Below are positions 1 to 4,870 of a stretch of DNA of 5,828 nucleotides, in pieces; position 1 is the stretch's first letter, and each line of letters starts with the position of its first letter. Made by a program: the position numbers and the translations under genes. The DNA lies in contig JAEZCV010000181.1 in assembly GCA_023429985.1 (NCBI GenBank), positions 1-5,828 of the forward strand, read 5' to 3'. This stretch comes from Bacteroidota bacterium (GTDB taxonomy: Bacteria > Bacteroidota > Bacteroidia > Chitinophagales > Chitinophagaceae). The notes under the pieces were generated by a model, which ran no database searches, was not told the DNA's origin, and was given only the letters and a program-made list of their open reading frames with translations.

Positions 1-24
1 TTCTTGCTGTTTAAAATTTTCTCT

Positions 25-55
25 TCCACCTTTTTTCTTGGAAAAAAAAGGTGGA
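25..55. repeat. Perfect 12-bp inverted repeat (hairpin)
   Basis: TCCACCTTTTTT (25-36) is the exact reverse complement of AAAAAAGGTGGA (44-55), with a 7-base loop CTTGGAA. On the plus strand no T-run follows the stem, and the same holds on the minus strand, so it is not a classical intrinsic terminator. The arms are half homopolymer. From memory, near-identical CCACC-T-run-CTTGG-A-run-GGTGG elements recur in intergenic regions of Bacteroidota genomes, which would make this a dispersed repeat; that is recall, not a search result. Confidence 0.7.
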
Positions 56-436
56 GCCAAAAATTCAAGCGCAATCAATGCGAACCAGTCTGATTAAGCA
101 GGGTTGCATCCGTATGATTGCGCAGGAGAAACAGTCTGATTTTTTAAAACAGATGCAATATCTCTCCAATCTTCTTGCTCACGAGGCATTACACGCTGTA
201 TTGCTCCTTCTTAGGTACAATCATTCATTAGAGAACAACCAGGAGCAATAAGGCGCTCCTCAAACACTCCGCTATGCAGAGAAATGATCAGAATTAAAGA
301 CTATAAACTGTGTCGCCGCGACTCGCGACCTTCTTAGTGCTTCGCCGAAGGCGTAACAGTGGTTCCAACCTCTGCATGCTAAATATTAAAAGTCTTTATA
401 ACAATTGAAGATTGCAATTTTAACCGGACAGCAGTG

Positions 437-471
437 ATTCACCATTCACCATTCACCATTCACTATTCACC
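437..471. repeat. Five tandem copies of a 7-bp unit ATTCACC
   Basis: Copies lie at 437-443, 444-450, 451-457, 458-464 and 465-471. All are ATTCACC except the fourth, which is ATTCACT. The array ends 10 bases before the candidate -7 element of pyrH, so it covers the position where the -33 element would lie. Copy-number change by strand slippage could therefore alter spacing upstream of the core promoter. No function is demonstrated. Confidence 0.95.
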
Positions 472-480
472 ACAACCCAT

Positions 481-488
481 TATCTTCG
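481..488 (+). promoter_or_regulatory. Candidate -7 promoter element for pyrH
   Basis: TATCTTCG matches the Bacteroidota -7 consensus TAnnTTTG at five of its six fixed positions (TTCG for TTTG). It would start transcription near 493-495, giving a leader of about 15 bases before the pyrH ATG at 510. No clear TTG-type -33 element is seen, because that position falls in the 7-bp tandem repeat. No Shine-Dalgarno sequence precedes the ATG, as is usual in this phylum. Confidence 0.45.
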
Positions 489-509
489 CACCGCCTATAA
501 AACTTCATT

Positions 510-1223
510 ATGCTACCTAAGTACAAAAGAATATTACTCAAGCTGTCCGGGGAATCACTAATGGGCGATAAAAGCTTTGGCTTTGATACTGCCGTGCTCA
601 GCCAGTATGCTAAGGATATCAAATCAATTGTTGACCTGGGCGTACAAGTAGCCATTGTAATTGGAGGTGGCAATATTTACCGGGGTATGAATGAAGCCGA
701 AACAGGTATTGAACGTGCACATGGCGATTACATGGGTATGCTGGCTACCGTAATTAATGGAATGGCTTTACAGGCTGCCCTGGAGAAAATGGGCGTGTAT
801 ACCCGGCTTCAAAGCGCCATTAAAATGGAGCAGATCGCTGAACCATATATCCGCCGACGTGCTATCAGGCACGTGGAAAAAGGAAGAGTGGTGATCTTTG
901 GTGCCGGCACTGGTAATCCTTATTTCACCACAGATACGTCCGGTTCCTTAAGAGCTATCGAAATTAAAGCCGACGTAATTATGAAGGGTACCAGGGTGGA
1001 TGGTATCTACTCCGCCGACCCTGAAAAGGATCCCAAAGCCACCAAGTACAGCAAAATAACATTCCAGGAGTGCATATCTAATAAATTGAACGTCATGGAT
1101 ATGACGGCATTTACCCTTTGTATGGAGAACAGTCTGCCCATAGTTGTCTTTGATATGAACAAGCCCGGCAACCTGAAAAAGGTAGTTACCGGCGACAAAG
1201 TTGGCACTTTGGTTACGGCATAA
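510..1223 (+). CDS. pyrH: UMP kinase (uridylate kinase) PyrH
   Basis: Cytoplasmic kinase that phosphorylates UMP to UDP with ATP, an essential step in supplying UTP and CTP. The 237-residue product has the usual length for bacterial PyrH and is full length. The amino-acid kinase fold is marked by KLSGE (11-15, phosphate binding), GGGNIYRG (52-59), GDYMGMLATVINGMAL (72-87), GAGTGNPYFTTD (131-142, UMP/ATP site) and DGIYSADP (164-171). The ATG at 510 places the KLSGE motif at the expected distance from the N-terminus. The family is a hexamer, often activated by GTP and inhibited by UTP. In many bacteria pyrH is followed by frr (ribosome recycling factor); here the next gene, 72 bases on, is an unrelated coiled-coil protein. 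Identification is firm. Confidence 0.98.
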   Translation: MLPKYKRILLKLSGESLMGDKSFGFDTAVLSQYAKDIKSIVDLGVQVAIVIGGGNIYRGMNEAETGIERAHGDYMGMLATVINGMALQAALEKMGVYTRLQSAIKMEQIAEPYIRRRAIRHVEKGRVVIFGAGTGNPYFTTDTSGSLRAIEIKADVIMKGTRVDGIYSADPEKDPKATKYSKITFQECISNKLNVMDMTAFTLCMENSLPIVVFDMNKPGNLKKVVTGDKVGTLVTA

Positions 1224-1295
1224 AATAGTTGTTTCCTTTAGGGTTTTCCATGAAAAATCATTAGCTTGTCATCGAAAACTTACTGAACTGACTGC

Positions 1296-2210
1296 ATGCT
1301 CCAGATTAATCTCAGCATAATTGAACTTGCTGTATTATTTACCGGTGCCCTCGTATTAGGACTTACAATTCATTTTTACATTGTAAACAGGAGGTCGCTT
1401 AGACAGGCATTGGAAGAAACCAATGCCGATTATCGTCGCTCACGCACATTTCCTCCTGCTCCACTTCGTAGTTTTAAAAAACAAGAACCTGCACCCGCAA
1501 AAAAATTAAAGAGTGTACCTGAGCCTGTACTTGTTTCAAAAATGAAAAAATTTGAGCGGGAAGAAACAGTGGAAATGCTGAAAGAAACCATCATGCAGCA
1601 ACAAAAGATCATGAATGGTATATTAAAGAAAGTGGAAGACATAGAAGATGGTGGAAAAGCTGAATTGAAAAAAGCAAACAATGAATTGCTGGAAGAAATA
1701 TCAGATCTGGAAGCAAGACTTGAAAAGAAACAGCAGGCACTTGATGAAGCCATGCACCAGGCAATTATGGGTGAAAGAATGAAGGACAGGATTGAAGAAG
1801 TTTACAAGGAGTTTGAGGTGCTGCAAAATAAAATGGCCACACTTGAAACCCAGGCTTCAAAAGCCAATAATCTTGCGATTGAACTTGAAGATACCCGCGA
1901 AGCTTATGAGCAGGTGCATACCGATCTGCAGCGTAAAACCGAAAAGCTGGAAGAAATGTTCCTGGAGAACCAGCGCTTGCAGCAACAGGTAAATGAACTG
2001 GAAGATAAACTGGCAGATGCAAATCTTCAAAGACAACAATTACATAAAAAAACTGCCTTCCTGCAGGAACTGAATTCCGACCTTCAATCGGTTTCCGATA
2101 CAAATAAAAAATTGAATACAGAATTAAGAAGAGTAAGTGAACTCGAAAGCATGCTGGATATGATTGCAGAAGAAAGAGATTACCTCCTTCGCAAACAGCA
2201 AAAGAAGTAA
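1296..2210 (+). CDS. Membrane-anchored coiled-coil protein of unknown function
   Basis: I do not recognise a named family. The 304-residue product begins with a single hydrophobic segment at about residues 8-30, followed by Arg-rich VNRRSLR. By the positive-inside rule this puts a short N-terminus outside and the rest in the cytoplasm. Residues about 45-75 are rich in Lys, Pro and Ala, a likely flexible linker. From about 80 to the end the sequence is rich in Glu, Lys, Gln and Leu with heptad-like spacing (for example LEEMFLENQRLQQQVNELED), indicating a long cytoplasmic coiled coil ending in Lys-rich KQQKK. No enzymatic motif is visible. It lies 72 bases after pyrH and 15 before pdxH on the same strand, so cotranscription is plausible. 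A scaffold, envelope-tethering or division-related role would be guesswork. Coding status is well supported by length and composition. The ATG at 1296 is chosen because it places the membrane segment at the N-terminus. Confidence 0.88.
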   Translation: MLQINLSIIELAVLFTGALVLGLTIHFYIVNRRSLRQALEETNADYRRSRTFPPAPLRSFKKQEPAPAKKLKSVPEPVLVSKMKKFEREETVEMLKETIMQQQKIMNGILKKVEDIEDGGKAELKKANNELLEEISDLEARLEKKQQALDEAMHQAIMGERMKDRIEEVYKEFEVLQNKMATLETQASKANNLAIELEDTREAYEQVHTDLQRKTEKLEEMFLENQRLQQQVNELEDKLADANLQRQQLHKKTAFLQELNSDLQSVSDTNKKLNTELRRVSELESMLDMIAEERDYLLRKQQKK

Positions 2211-2212
2211 AC

Positions 2213-2220
2213 TAACTTTG
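2213..2220 (+). promoter_or_regulatory. -7 promoter element for pdxH, predicting a leaderless mRNA
   Basis: TAACTTTG is an exact match to the Bacteroidota -7 consensus TAnnTTTG. Only five bases (CTGCT) separate it from the pdxH ATG at 2226. A start point 4-7 bases after the element would fall on or within a base or two of the ATG. The -33 region is weak: TTCG at 2188-2191 is the nearest resemblance. pdxH may also be read through from the gene upstream. Confidence 0.6.
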
Positions 2221-2225
2221 CTGCT

Positions 2226-2870
2226 ATGAAATCTTCCATTGCAGCACTACGAAACGAATATGCAACCCAGGTTTTACTGGAATCCGATCTGGCTCCCGAC
2301 CCCATCAGCCAGTTCTCCAAATGGTGGCAACAGGTTGTAGAAACCGAAATTTACGAAGCCAATGCCATGACACTGGCTACTTCCTCCAGCGATGGACTTC
2401 CCTCCGCAAGAATAGTTTTATTAAAAGGTTTTGATGAAAATGGTTTTGTTTTCTTCACCAATTACAATAGTTATAAGGCTATGCAACTGGAAGAAAATCC
2501 AAAAGCATGTCTTGTTTTCTTTTGGAAAGAACTCGAAAGACAGGTGAGAATTGTTGGACTGGTGAAAAGAGTAAACGAAAAAGACAGCGATGATTATTTC
2601 TTATCACGCCCGGTTGGAAGTCGCATTGGCGCCTGGACATCACCTCAAAGCCGGGTAATTGAAAACAGGAACTGGCTGGATAATCAATACCTGCAGGTGG
2701 CAGAACAATTCAAAGAAAAGGAAATAGAAAGACCTGAATTCTGGGGTGGTTATGTTGTACAACCGGTTATTGTTGAATTCTGGCAGGGAAGACCCAGCCG
2801 CTTGCACGACAGGATACAATATAGTCTGGATGAAAATGGAAGGTGGAAGATAGAGCGACTGGCTCCATAA
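2226..2870 (+). CDS. pdxH: Pyridoxamine/pyridoxine 5'-phosphate oxidase PdxH
   Basis: FMN-dependent cytoplasmic enzyme that oxidises pyridoxamine or pyridoxine 5'-phosphate to pyridoxal 5'-phosphate (PLP), the last step of PLP synthesis and of salvage. The 214-residue length matches the family (E. coli 218). The FMN-binding segment is RIVLLKGFDENGFVFFTN (62-79) followed by Lys84. The C-terminal dimerisation and substrate region holds WGGYVVQP (173-180) and the family signature EFWQGRPSRLHDR (184-196). Arg192 and His194 correspond to the PLP-contacting Arg197/His199 of the E. coli enzyme. The protein ends in the typical ERLAP. The ATG at 2226 gives the usual N-terminal helix and sits directly behind a TAnnTTTG element. 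It is the last plus-strand gene before a convergent terminator. Identification is firm. Confidence 0.97.
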   Translation: MKSSIAALRNEYATQVLLESDLAPDPISQFSKWWQQVVETEIYEANAMTLATSSSDGLPSARIVLLKGFDENGFVFFTNYNSYKAMQLEENPKACLVFFWKELERQVRIVGLVKRVNEKDSDDYFLSRPVGSRIGAWTSPQSRVIENRNWLDNQYLQVAEQFKEKEIERPEFWGGYVVQPVIVEFWQGRPSRLHDRIQYSLDENGRWKIERLAP

Positions 2871-2904
2871 AACCGAACAGGAAATTGAATTTCCTGTTCC
2901 GGTT
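2871..2904. terminator. Bidirectional terminator between pdxH and THX genes
   Basis: AACCG + AACAGGAAA (2871-2884) pairs with TTTCCTGTT + CGGTT (2890-2904), with loop TTGAA and one bulged C at 2899. The stem begins on the base after the pdxH stop and ends one base before the THX stop codon at 2906-2908. Read on the minus strand, the T-run begins inside the stem end (GGTTTTATGG). On the plus strand a T7 run follows at 2914-2920, about nine bases past the stem, so termination of pdxH is less classical. Confidence 0.7.
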
Positions 2905-2905
2905 A

Positions 2906-3025
2906 TCAGCTGCTTTTTTTGGCAGGCTGGTTATTAGTTGTCTTTTTCTCGGTTGCAGGCCTTGTTTTACCAAATGAACCTTTGAAAATTTTTCCTTTCT
3001 TGGTTTTTTTATCTCCTCTACCCAT
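2906..3025 (-). CDS. thx: 30S ribosomal protein THX (bTHX, 39 aa)
   Basis: A short gene encoding 39 residues that start MGRGDKKTKKGKIFKGSFGK. This matches the recalled N-terminal pattern MGKGDKKTxRGKIxxGSFGK of ribosomal protein THX, known from Thermus and common in Bacteroidota, with a chloroplast relative (PSRP4). In the Thermus 30S structure this peptide sits in the head of the subunit and stabilises packing of 16S rRNA helices. The sequence is very basic (Lys/Arg about one third), consistent with rRNA binding. The C-terminal half (from about residue 23) is low-complexity, rich in Lys, Thr and Asn, and variable in the family. Stop TGA is followed at once by an in-frame TAA. It lies downstream of HU on the same strand, separated by a terminator. 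The start at 3025 is the only sensible ATG. Confidence 0.93.
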   Translation of the reverse strand: MGRGDKKTKKGKIFKGSFGKTRPATEKKTTNNQPAKKSS

Positions 3026-3044
3026 GGTTGTTTTTTTATTAATG

Positions 3045-3052
3045 CAAATGTC
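3045..3052 (-). promoter_or_regulatory. Possible -7 promoter element for THX
   Basis: On the minus strand GACATTTG matches TAnnTTTG at five of six fixed positions (G for the first T). It would place the transcription start near 3039-3041, about 14-16 bases before the ATG at 3025. The HU terminator lies just upstream, so THX needs either this promoter or read-through. The match is short and in AT-rich DNA, so the call is tentative. Confidence 0.35.
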
Positions 3053-3078
3053 GTGAAAAATTAATTGCTTTTATAATG

Positions 3079-3119
3079 AAAAAGCCCTGTGTATGGGCTT
3101 GTAAGCAAACACAGGGCTT
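3079..3119 (-). terminator. Intrinsic terminator of the HU gene
   Basis: AAGCCCTGTGT (3109-3119, minus strand) pairs perfectly over 11 bp with ACACAGGGCTT (3082-3092). The loop is 16 bases and the stem runs into a TTTTT tract (3079-3083). It begins 15 bases past the HU stop. A second AAGCCC lies in the loop (3095-3100, minus strand) and could pair with the same GGGCTT to form a shorter competing hairpin. Confidence 0.85.
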
Positions 3120-3134
3120 GTAATGTTTTTCTCA

Positions 3135-3404
3135 TTAGAGTTTGCCGGACAATTCTTTACCTGCTTTGAAACGCGCAACTTTCCTGGCTTTAATTTTAAT
3201 TACTTCACCAGTTTGTGGGTTACGGCCGTTACGGGCAGCACGCTTGGATACAGAAAAAGTTCCAAAACCAACAAGGGTAACTTTACCACCACCTTTTAAA
3301 GTTTTAGTTACTGCTTCTACAAAAGAATCTAAAGCAGCATTGGCCTGTGTTTTGGTTACGCCTGCATCATCAGCAATTTTGTTAATCAATTCAGCTTTGT
3401 TCAT
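3135..3404 (-). CDS. hup: HU-family nucleoid DNA-binding protein
   Basis: Small dimeric histone-like protein that bends and compacts DNA in the nucleoid. The 89-residue product has the exact HU length (about 90). MNKAELINKIADDAGVTKTQ forms the N-terminal helices. GFGTFSVSKRAARNGRNPQT (46-65) is the bacterial histone-like signature leading into the beta arm, with the intercalating Pro63. The C-terminus KVARFKAGKELSGKL is typical. An in-frame ATG 11 codons upstream (3437) exists, but the family N-terminus starts at the ATG at 3404, and the promoter element at 3435-3442 overlaps the upstream ATG, so the shorter start is chosen. The A-rich leader (TTTAAAAAAATAACT before the ATG) replaces a Shine-Dalgarno sequence. 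HU versus IHF subunit cannot be settled rigorously, but length and sequence favour HU. Confidence 0.97.
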   Translation of the reverse strand: MNKAELINKIADDAGVTKTQANAALDSFVEAVTKTLKGGGKVTLVGFGTFSVSKRAARNGRNPQTGEVIKIKARKVARFKAGKELSGKL

Positions 3405-3434
3405 AGTTATTTTTTTAAATGAGTTTGTTGAGAA

Positions 3435-3465
3435 CAAATTTAGATGCTTTTTGATAGCAACAAAA
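3435..3465 (-). promoter_or_regulatory. Promoter of the HU gene (-7 and -33)
   Basis: On the minus strand TAAATTTG (3435-3442) is an exact TAnnTTTG element. TTTTG (3461-3465) lies 18 bases upstream of it as a -33 element, close to the usual spacing. Predicted transcription start is near 3428-3431, giving a leader of about 24-27 bases to the ATG at 3404. This is the best two-part promoter in the window. Confidence 0.75.
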
Positions 3466-3696
3466 TAATTTTCATCAACACTGCCTGTTGTCGTGTTGGC
3501 TGAAATGCTGAATTGGCAAGGGTTTTAGCCGTTTTATTTTTTACTGCAATTCAAACAATCAAAATTAATTCTTCTGAAACCCGCTACAGTAAAGGGTTTT
3601 GTGCGATGCTGTTAAAATGCAGGTCTGGCAAGAATTTCAGCGGAATATAAAATTTTTTGAGGCGTTTCAAAATATAAAATATTTATTTCTGCACAT
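3466..3696. other. Gene-free gap between HU and DUF4286 genes
   Basis: No gene is seen. The stretch is AT-rich. AAACCC (3577-3582) pairs with GGGTTT (3594-3599), and TTTACTG (3540-3546) with CAGTAAA (3587-3593). Both are weak hairpins without a good T-run on the strand that would end the DUF4286 transcript (minus). The plus-strand open frame at 3599-3805 overlaps the DUF4286 gene and has no protein-like features. Confidence 0.6.
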
Positions 3697-4008
3697 CTAT
3701 TTCACAACTAGCATCACGCTCCTGAATGCAATGAATCGATCACCCCATTTATCAAAACTTTTCTTTCTCATTCCTTCTGCATGTATTTCTATATACCTGT
3801 TGTAATCCGCTTTTGATTCAGCATAATATTGAACTGCATATGTAGGCCCTTCGCTATCATCAGTTTCTAATAATTGAACCACTTTGAAATCAAAAAAACA
3901 TTTAGTAGATAATACTTCAGGTATATGTTCATCCAGGAGCCATTCCAGCCACTTTTCTGCTATGTAGCCGTCTACCTTTATGGTAACGTTATAAATTATA
4001 TTCATCAT
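3697..4008 (-). CDS. DUF4286 family protein
   Basis: A 103-residue protein whose pattern fits DUF4286, a small family of unknown function common in Bacteroidota. The supporting features are N-terminal IIYNVTIKVD, WLEWLLDEHIPEVL around residues 20-33, TYAVQYYAES (56-65) and a C-terminal FIAFRS (92-97). The alternating beta-strand and amphipathic-helix pattern suggests a ferredoxin-like alpha/beta barrel, but this is inference. No signal peptide, membrane segment or catalytic motif is visible; it should be cytoplasmic. Two ATGs are adjacent (4006-4008 and 4003-4005), so the protein starts MMN or MN. The gene starts 5 bases after the stop of the exonuclease III gene on the same strand, so the two are almost certainly cotranscribed and perhaps translationally coupled. 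Family assignment is from memory of the conserved segments. Confidence 0.85.
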   Translation of the reverse strand: MMNIIYNVTIKVDGYIAEKWLEWLLDEHIPEVLSTKCFFDFKVVQLLETDDSEGPTYAVQYYAESKADYNRYIEIHAEGMRKKSFDKWGDRFIAFRSVMLVVK

Positions 4009-4013
4009 TAAAA

Positions 4014-4787
4014 TTAATGCGGAAATTCAATTTCAAGGTAAACAGGGCAATGATCGCTGTGTTTTACATCCGGAAAAATATCGGCATCTTTCAAATAAGG
4101 CTTTAAATTTTCTGTTACACTTATATAATCTATTCTCCAGCCCTTATTATTTAACCGAACTGTCGGAAACCTTTGGCTCCACCAGGTATACCTGTGGGGT
4201 TCAGGATGAAACTCCCTGAAACTGTCGATCCAGCCATTATTAAAGAACTTATCCATCCATGCTCTTTCTTCCGGCAAAAACCCTGTAGTGTTCTTATTGC
4301 CTGCCGGGTTATGTATATCAATTTCCTTATGTGCAATATTATAATCACCACAAAGAATGATGTAGGGAAATTCTTTGCGAAGTTCCTGTACATAATCGAA
4401 GAATTCATCCAGCCACTGGTATTTATATACCTGCCGTTCCGCTCCTGAAGTGCCTGAAGGAAAATAAGCGTTAATAAGCTTTAATTTACCAAAATCCAGC
4501 TGCAACACCCTTCCTTCATCATCACTCACCTGGTGGCCCGTTCCACATTTTACCTTGTCAGGAGCGATCTTTGAAAAAACCGTAACACCACTGTATCCTT
4601 TTTTCTGCGCACAAAACCAATGGTCGTAATATCCATGTTCTTTAAAAATCGCAGGATCAACATCGCTTTGTTGCGCTTTGTTTTCCTGTATGCAAATAAT
4701 ATCGGCAGGATGAGTTTGTAACCAGTCACTAAATCCTTTCTTCATAGCTGCCCTAATTCCATTTACATTGTAACTTATGATCTTCAT
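4014..4787 (-). CDS. xth: Exodeoxyribonuclease III / AP endonuclease (Xth family)
   Basis: Mg-dependent DNA-repair enzyme of the endonuclease/exonuclease/phosphatase fold. It cuts the backbone 5' to abasic sites and removes 3' blocking groups, and relatives degrade DNA 3'-5'. The 257-residue protein is full length and carries all catalytic positions: Asn7 (YNVNGIRA), Glu35 (IQENK), Tyr108 (NAYFPSG), Asp148 and Asn150 (GDYNIAH), WRIDY (217-221), and the terminal Ser-Asp245-His246 (HSDHCPV). The metal-site segment reads QENK rather than the common QETK, a change outside the catalytic Glu. The ATG at 4787 puts the first strand (MKIISYNVNG) at the extreme N-terminus, as in the family. It heads a two-gene unit with DUF4286 and diverges from the LOG gene. 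Confidence 0.97.
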   Translation of the reverse strand: MKIISYNVNGIRAAMKKGFSDWLQTHPADIICIQENKAQQSDVDPAIFKEHGYYDHWFCAQKKGYSGVTVFSKIAPDKVKCGTGHQVSDDEGRVLQLDFGKLKLINAYFPSGTSGAERQVYKYQWLDEFFDYVQELRKEFPYIILCGDYNIAHKEIDIHNPAGNKNTTGFLPEERAWMDKFFNNGWIDSFREFHPEPHRYTWWSQRFPTVRLNNKGWRIDYISVTENLKPYLKDADIFPDVKHSDHCPVYLEIEFPH

Positions 4788-4791
4788 GCAT

Positions 4792-4799
4792 CAAATTTA
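4792..4799 (-). promoter_or_regulatory. -7 promoter element for xth, predicting a leaderless mRNA
   Basis: Minus-strand TAAATTTG exactly matches TAnnTTTG and is separated from the xth ATG (4787) by only four bases (ATGC). The transcription start would fall at or next to the start codon. An out-of-frame ATG lies at 4789-4791. No clear TTG -33 element is seen; TTTTC at 4818-4822 is the nearest. Confidence 0.55.
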
Positions 4800-4852
4800 T
4801 GGAGGTTGATTGTGCTGGAAAATTACTAAATGATAAACCCACAGGTTTCCTT

Positions 4853-4860
4853 TAATTTTA
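4853..4860 (+). promoter_or_regulatory. Candidate -7 promoter element for the LOG gene
   Basis: TAATTTTA matches TAnnTTTG except for the last base and ends 10 bases before the ATG at 4871. This predicts a leader of only about 3-6 bases without a Shine-Dalgarno sequence. A small palindrome AAACC-CACA-GGTTT (4835-4848) lies just upstream, where an operator could sit. No -33 element is evident. Confidence 0.35.
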
Positions 4861-4870
4861 TTCACATCAT

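Larger units (their letters stand above)
1..509. other. Gene-free region upstream of pyrH, rich in inverted repeats
   Basis: No convincing gene is visible in these 509 bases. One open frame (51-251) begins with GTG inside a hairpin and shows no recognisable domain. Besides the hairpin and tandem repeat listed separately, there are further inverted repeats. GCGCAATCA (69-77) pairs with TGATTGCGC (115-123), and AACC/GGTT (83-86/102-105) is nested inside. TATTGCTCCT (199-208) pairs with AGGAGCAATA (241-250). GTCGC (312-316) pairs with GCGAC (325-329), CGCC (343-346) with GGCG (350-353), and ATGCAGAG (274-281) with CTCTGCAT (370-377). CAGTCTGATT occurs twice (86-95, 132-141). This could be a degenerate dispersed repeat, a structured RNA or the 3' flank of an upstream gene; the sequence alone does not decide. 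Confidence 0.6.

Noticed and set aside
51..251. 66-codon plus-strand open frame starting with GTG
   Set aside because: It starts inside the hairpin arm, runs through several inverted repeats, has no recognisable domain and no promoter element upstream. Judged a chance frame.
437..471. CRISPR array
   Set aside because: The repeat unit is 7 bases with no spacers; it is a simple tandem repeat.
1430..1753. 107-codon minus-strand open frame rich in Ser and Phe
   Set aside because: Antisense shadow of the Glu/Lys-rich coiled-coil gene, which explains the Ser/Phe bias.
1765..2103. 112-codon minus-strand open frame
   Set aside because: Antisense to the coiled-coil gene, no protein-like features and no supporting promoter.
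3142..3468. 108-codon plus-strand open frame
   Set aside because: It lies antisense to the firmly identified HU gene and its promoter; its length follows from HU codon composition.
3577..3599. AAACCC/GGGTTT hairpin as a terminator for the DUF4286 transcript
   Set aside because: Only a 6-bp stem with an 11-base loop, about 100 bases past the stop, and no T-run after it on the minus strand.
3599..3805. 68-codon plus-strand open frame
   Set aside because: It overlaps the 3' end of the DUF4286 gene on the opposite strand and shows no domain or promoter.
4032..4787. Possible catalytic defect in the exonuclease III because of QENK instead of QETK
   Set aside because: The metal-binding Glu35 and all other catalytic positions are present; the Thr-to-Asn change is next to the active residue but does not remove one.
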